This document shows positions 61,184-64,000 of a DNA stretch of 64,000 bases, piece by piece. The DNA lies in the NCBI GenBank assembly GCA_963719645.1, contig CAVRCT010000005.1:310001-374000 (forward strand). Direction: 5' to 3'. This stretch comes from CAVRCT01 sp963719645 (lineage in GTDB: Bacteria > Pseudomonadota > Gammaproteobacteria > DSM-16500). Below the pieces are notes generated by a model. It was given only the letters and a program-made list of their open reading frames with translations. It had not been told where the DNA came from and did not search any database. How positions within the stretch are numbered: position 1 is the first letter of the stretch; each line of letters opens with the position of its first letter. The position numbers and the translations under genes are program-made.

Positions 61184-61908
61184 TAGCACAACCCACTCAC
61201 ATGCTGCATTACTTAATTGAATTACGTAAACGACTGCTGATCTGTTTAGCCGCACTGGCTATTATTTTTTTCGTGTTATTTTATTTTGCAAATGATCTTT
61301 ACACTTGGTTCGCATGGCCATTATTAAAAAAATTACCACACGGGCAAGGTTTTATTGCAACGCAAGTGACTGCCCCTTTTTTAGTGCCTTTTCAATTGGC
61401 TTGGACGGCAGCTTTGTTTCTGGCTGTGCCGGTTTTTTTATATCAAGTATGGTCATTTGTCGCACCTGCTTTGTATAGTCATGAACGCAAATTTATTTGG
61501 CCATTACTTTTTTTGAGTTCGTTTTTGTTTTATCTGGGCGTTGCTTTTGCTTATTTTATTATTTTCCCTACGATTTTCAGCTTTTTAACCAAGGCGGCGC
61601 CGCACAGTGTCATGTTAATTCCAGACATTGGTCAGTATTATGATTTCAGTGTGAAGTTATTATTTTTGTTTGGCATGATTTTCGAAGTGCCGGTGATCAC
61701 CGTATTATTCATTTGGATGCGGATACTGACACCTGAAAAATTAGCAGAATGGCGTCCTTATATTATCGTCGGTGCATTTGTATTAGGAATGTTTTTCACC
61801 CCGGATGTCATTTCACAAACATTGGTTGCATTACCGTTGTGGCTGTTGTTTGAAGTCGGATTATTGTTCGCTCGTTTTTTTGTCGGTAGACTAAACACGT
61901 TGAAATAG
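61180..61908 (+). CDS. tatC: Sec-independent translocase subunit TatC
   Basis: 242 residues from GTG 61180. Family blocks: HYLIELRKRLLICLAALAII (TM1), VFLYQVWSFVAPALYSHERK, FEVPVITVLFIWMRI, and RPYIIVGAFVLGMFFTPDVI with SQ after it. Six membrane helices. Receptor for twin-arginine signals. Followed ten bases later by petA, whose product is a classical Tat substrate. Confidence 0.95.
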   Translation: MIAQPTHMLHYLIELRKRLLICLAALAIIFFVLFYFANDLYTWFAWPLLKKLPHGQGFIATQVTAPFLVPFQLAWTAALFLAVPVFLYQVWSFVAPALYSHERKFIWPLLFLSSFLFYLGVAFAYFIIFPTIFSFLTKAAPHSVMLIPDIGQYYDFSVKLLFLFGMIFEVPVITVLFIWMRILTPEKLAEWRPYIIVGAFVLGMFFTPDVISQTLVALPLWLLFEVGLLFARFFVGRLNTLK

Positions 61909-61918
61909 GATCAATGGA

Positions 61919-62526
61919 ATGACCACAAAGAAAAAAAAGAAGAAATCGATGCGGCGCGCCGCTGTTTTCTGCGTCGCGCGACGACCACGGTTGGCGGGAT
62001 CGGATTGGCGGCGGGTGCGGTGCCATTTATTTCTTACTGGCTGCCTAGCGCAGATACAGAAGCCGCCGCTGAGCCAATTAAAATTGATATCAGTGCCATT
62101 CAACCCCGCCAACAATTAACCGTGTCTTGGCGCAGTCAGCCGATTTGGGTGATTCGTCGCACACCGGATATGTTAGCAAGTTTATCGAAGTTAACAGACC
62201 AGTTACGTGATCCCGATTCCAATGAAGATCAACAACCGTTCTATGCGCGCAATGAATACCGCTCGATCAAACCAGAAATTTTTGTTGCCATTGGTGTGTG
62301 TACGCACCTCGGCTGTATTCCCAATTATCGTCCGGATGTCGGCGGAATTTCACCGGATTGGTTAGGCGGATTTTATTGTCCGTGTCACGGTTCTCGTTAT
62401 GATTTAGCAGGTAGAGTTTATAAAGGAGTGCCTGCACCTTTAAATTTGAAAATCCCACGCTATATGTTTTTAAGCGATACCGAAATCATGATTGGCCAAG
62501 ATCAAGAAGGCGTTGAGGACACATAA
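61919..62526 (+). pseudogene. petA: Rieske iron-sulfur protein of the bc1 complex, one-base frameshift
   Basis: From ATG 61919 the frame would read on into EEIDAARRCFLRRATTTVGG (Tat-like RR signal and TM helix) if the A-run at 61931-61938 had nine instead of eight A. As given, it shifts and the frame beginning MTTKKKK ends early. The rest is intact: the Rieske cluster motifs CTHLGCIP and CPCHGSRYDLAGRV (about residues 122-165) bind [2Fe-2S]. An in-frame start after the shift (62005) would lack the Tat signal. Homopolymer error is the simplest explanation. Overlap-free junction to petB (one base). Confidence 0.9.
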
Positions 62527-62527
62527 C

Positions 62528-63751
62528 ATGTCACACGGAACAAATCGATTGGTGAAATGGTTTTACGAACGGTTTCCCATTCGTGAATTTGATGAGAAAC
62601 ATTTTTCGGGTTATTACGCGCCGAAAAATTTTAATTTTTGGTATTACTTTGGTTCATTCTCATTGCTTGTTTTAGTGTTGCAAATTATCACAGGGATTTG
62701 GTTGACCATGGAATATGTGCCAACTGCGGATCAAGCGTTTTCTTCCATTCAACACATTATGCGCGATGTCAATTATGGTTGGTTGCTGCGCTTTATGCAC
62801 ACGACCGGTGCTTCTGCATTTTTTGTGGTGGTTTATTTGCATATGTACCGTGCCCTGATTTATGGCTCGTATCGAGGGCCGCGGGAATTGCTTTGGTTGA
62901 TTGGGATGTTAATTTATATCACCTTGTTGTTAGAAGCGTTTACAGGCTATGTGCTGCCGTGGGGACAAATGTCTTATTGGGGTGCGGAAGTGATTACCTC
63001 ATTTGCCAGTGCGATTCCTTGGGCGGGAAAATTTCTCGTCGTGTGGTTGCGCGGTGACTACAATGTCTCAGGTGTCACATTGCATCGGTTTTTTTCTCTG
63101 CATGTGATTGCGGTGCCGCTGGTGTTGCTTGCGTTAGTGTTCTTGCACTTGGTCGCACTTCATTATGTCGGCTCCAATAATCCAGACGGGATTGATATCA
63201 AGCACAACAAAGATAAGCAAGGCCATCCAGTCGACGGCATTCCATTTCATCCTTATTACACGGTCAAAGATTTAGTGGGGGTGGTGGTATTTTTAATTAT
63301 TTATTTCACGATTGTTTTTTATTTGCCGAAATTTGGCGGCTTATTTTTGGAACCTGAAAATTATCTCCCAGCGAATCCATTACAAACGCCAGAACATATT
63401 GCACCAGTTTGGTATATGACGCCGTTTTATGCGATTTTACGCGCTGTGCCAAATAAATTTTTAGGCTTGTCAGCCATGGCGAGCGCAATTGGTTTCATGT
63501 TTGTCTTGCCTTGGTTGGATCGCAGTCCTGTGCGCTCCATTCGTTACAAAGGCATTTTTTCAAAAATTGCGATCACGGTGTTTTTGATTTGCTTTATTGG
63601 GTTGGGTTATTTGGGTATTGCGCCGGTGACACCGGTGCATTCTTTCTTGGCGCAAATTTTTGCGGTCGGGTATTTTTTATTTTTCTTAAGTATGCCTTTT
63701 TATACGGCGTATGAAAAAACGAAGCGTGTGCCGGAGCGAGTGACAGAATGA
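62528..63751 (+). CDS. petB: Cytochrome b of the bc1 complex
   Basis: 407 residues from ATG 62528 (MSHGTNRLVKWFYERFPIRE). Haem ligand histidines are in RFMHTTGASAFFVVVYLHMYR and in TLHRFFSLHVIAVPLVL. The Qo-site motif (PEHIAPVWYMTPFYAILRAV, a PEWY variant: PVWY) and GQMSYWGAEVI are present. Eight or nine membrane helices. Its stop overlaps the petC ATG (ATGA). Confidence 0.95.
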   Translation: MSHGTNRLVKWFYERFPIREFDEKHFSGYYAPKNFNFWYYFGSFSLLVLVLQIITGIWLTMEYVPTADQAFSSIQHIMRDVNYGWLLRFMHTTGASAFFVVVYLHMYRALIYGSYRGPRELLWLIGMLIYITLLLEAFTGYVLPWGQMSYWGAEVITSFASAIPWAGKFLVVWLRGDYNVSGVTLHRFFSLHVIAVPLVLLALVFLHLVALHYVGSNNPDGIDIKHNKDKQGHPVDGIPFHPYYTVKDLVGVVVFLIIYFTIVFYLPKFGGLFLEPENYLPANPLQTPEHIAPVWYMTPFYAILRAVPNKFLGLSAMASAIGFMFVLPWLDRSPVRSIRYKGIFSKIAITVFLICFIGLGYLGIAPVTPVHSFLAQIFAVGYFLFFLSMPFYTAYEKTKRVPERVTE

Positions 63752-64000
63752 AAAAATATCTATGGCTATTCCTCGCGGTATTTTTTTGTAGCACGTCATT
63801 GCATGCTGAGGAAGTTGCGCTGCAATTAGACAGTGCGCAAATTAATTTAGAGGATATCAACTCTGTTAAACGCGGTGCAAAATTTTTTGCATCTGTTTGC
63901 ATGGCGTGTCATACAGCCGTTTATTTACGCTACAACAAATTGGCAGAAGAGTCCGGTGTGCTCTATGATAAAATGCCAGTGAATGTGAAGAGCTGGCCGA
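63748..64000 (+). CDS. petC: Cytochrome c1 of the bc1 complex, 3'-truncated by window edge
   Basis: The first 84 residues are visible. A signal peptide (MKKYLWLFLAVFFCSTSLHA) is followed by RGAKFFASVCMACHTAVYLR, the haem c site CMACH at about residue 51-55, then YNKLAEESGVL. The ATG overlaps the petB stop. The CcmG-like protein at 11.1 kb could help mature it. The frame continues past base 64000. Confidence 0.92.
   Translation, partial: MKKYLWLFLAVFFCSTSLHAEEVALQLDSAQINLEDINSVKRGAKFFASVCMACHTAVYLRYNKLAEESGVLYDKMPVNVKSWP

Overview
The window looks like a chromosomal segment of a gammaproteobacterium, most likely a host-associated member of the Legionellales (Coxiella/Aquicella/Berkiella-like). 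This is inferred from moderately low GC, a Com1-like DsbA protein, FabV, the gene orders miaB-phoH-ybeY-corC and metY-rimP-nusA-infB-rbfA-truB-rpsO-pnp, several large proteins with effector-like features and no recognisable family, and very many palindromic repeats. The genus cannot be fixed from the sequence alone.

Layout. 0-1.5 kb: 3' part of an unknown protein. 1.5-5.1 kb (minus): corC, ybeY, phoH and miaB; phoH and miaB are split by single-base frameshifts. 5.2-6.9 kb: [2Fe-2S] ferredoxin-like protein, rsmE, a small DksA-type zinc-finger protein and fis. 7-11.1 kb: a repeat cluster, then a DUF1704/MATCAP-type metallopeptidase facing an operon of an MscS channel, a retropepsin-like protease and the glutamate ligase RimK. 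11.1-17 kb: CcmG/DsbE, acetyl-CoA synthetase, aconitase and glutaryl-CoA dehydrogenase. 17-22.7 kb: mirrored repeat array, an unknown Ser-rich protein, fabV, a giant inverted repeat, an FAD oxidoreductase and an aldo/keto reductase.

22.9-37.4 kb is an AT-rich accessory island. It holds an overlapping esterase/response-regulator/histidine-kinase set, a DUF2520 dehydrogenase, a BRO-family gene cut by a hairpin element, gene relics, a serine hydrolase, a compact operon of three unrecognised genes, an IS66-type element that seems to carry a DUF486 passenger gene, and an unknown 310-residue protein.

37.4-50.7 kb returns to core genes: rsgA, cca, the com1-like gene, initiator tRNA-Met and the translation/RNA-decay cluster, with a permease inserted between truB and rpsO and pnp broken by three indels. 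51-53.6 kb: folE, HIT protein, trhO and ppa. 53.6-58.7 kb: two effector-like genes, one 1029 residues long with a kinase-loop-like motif. 59-64 kb: psd, tatABC and the bc1 operon petABC (petA frameshifted, petC cut by the window end).

Four separate families of hairpin or inverted-repeat elements are scattered through the window. Two of them alter reading frames: one copy truncates the BRO gene and another supplies the C-terminus of the 529-residue protein. The most noteworthy leads are the unknown three-gene operon (31.4-33.35 kb), the RimK/MATCAP neighbourhood, the IS66 passenger gene, and the cluster of single-base frameshifts in normally conserved genes, which may be sequence errors rather than decay.
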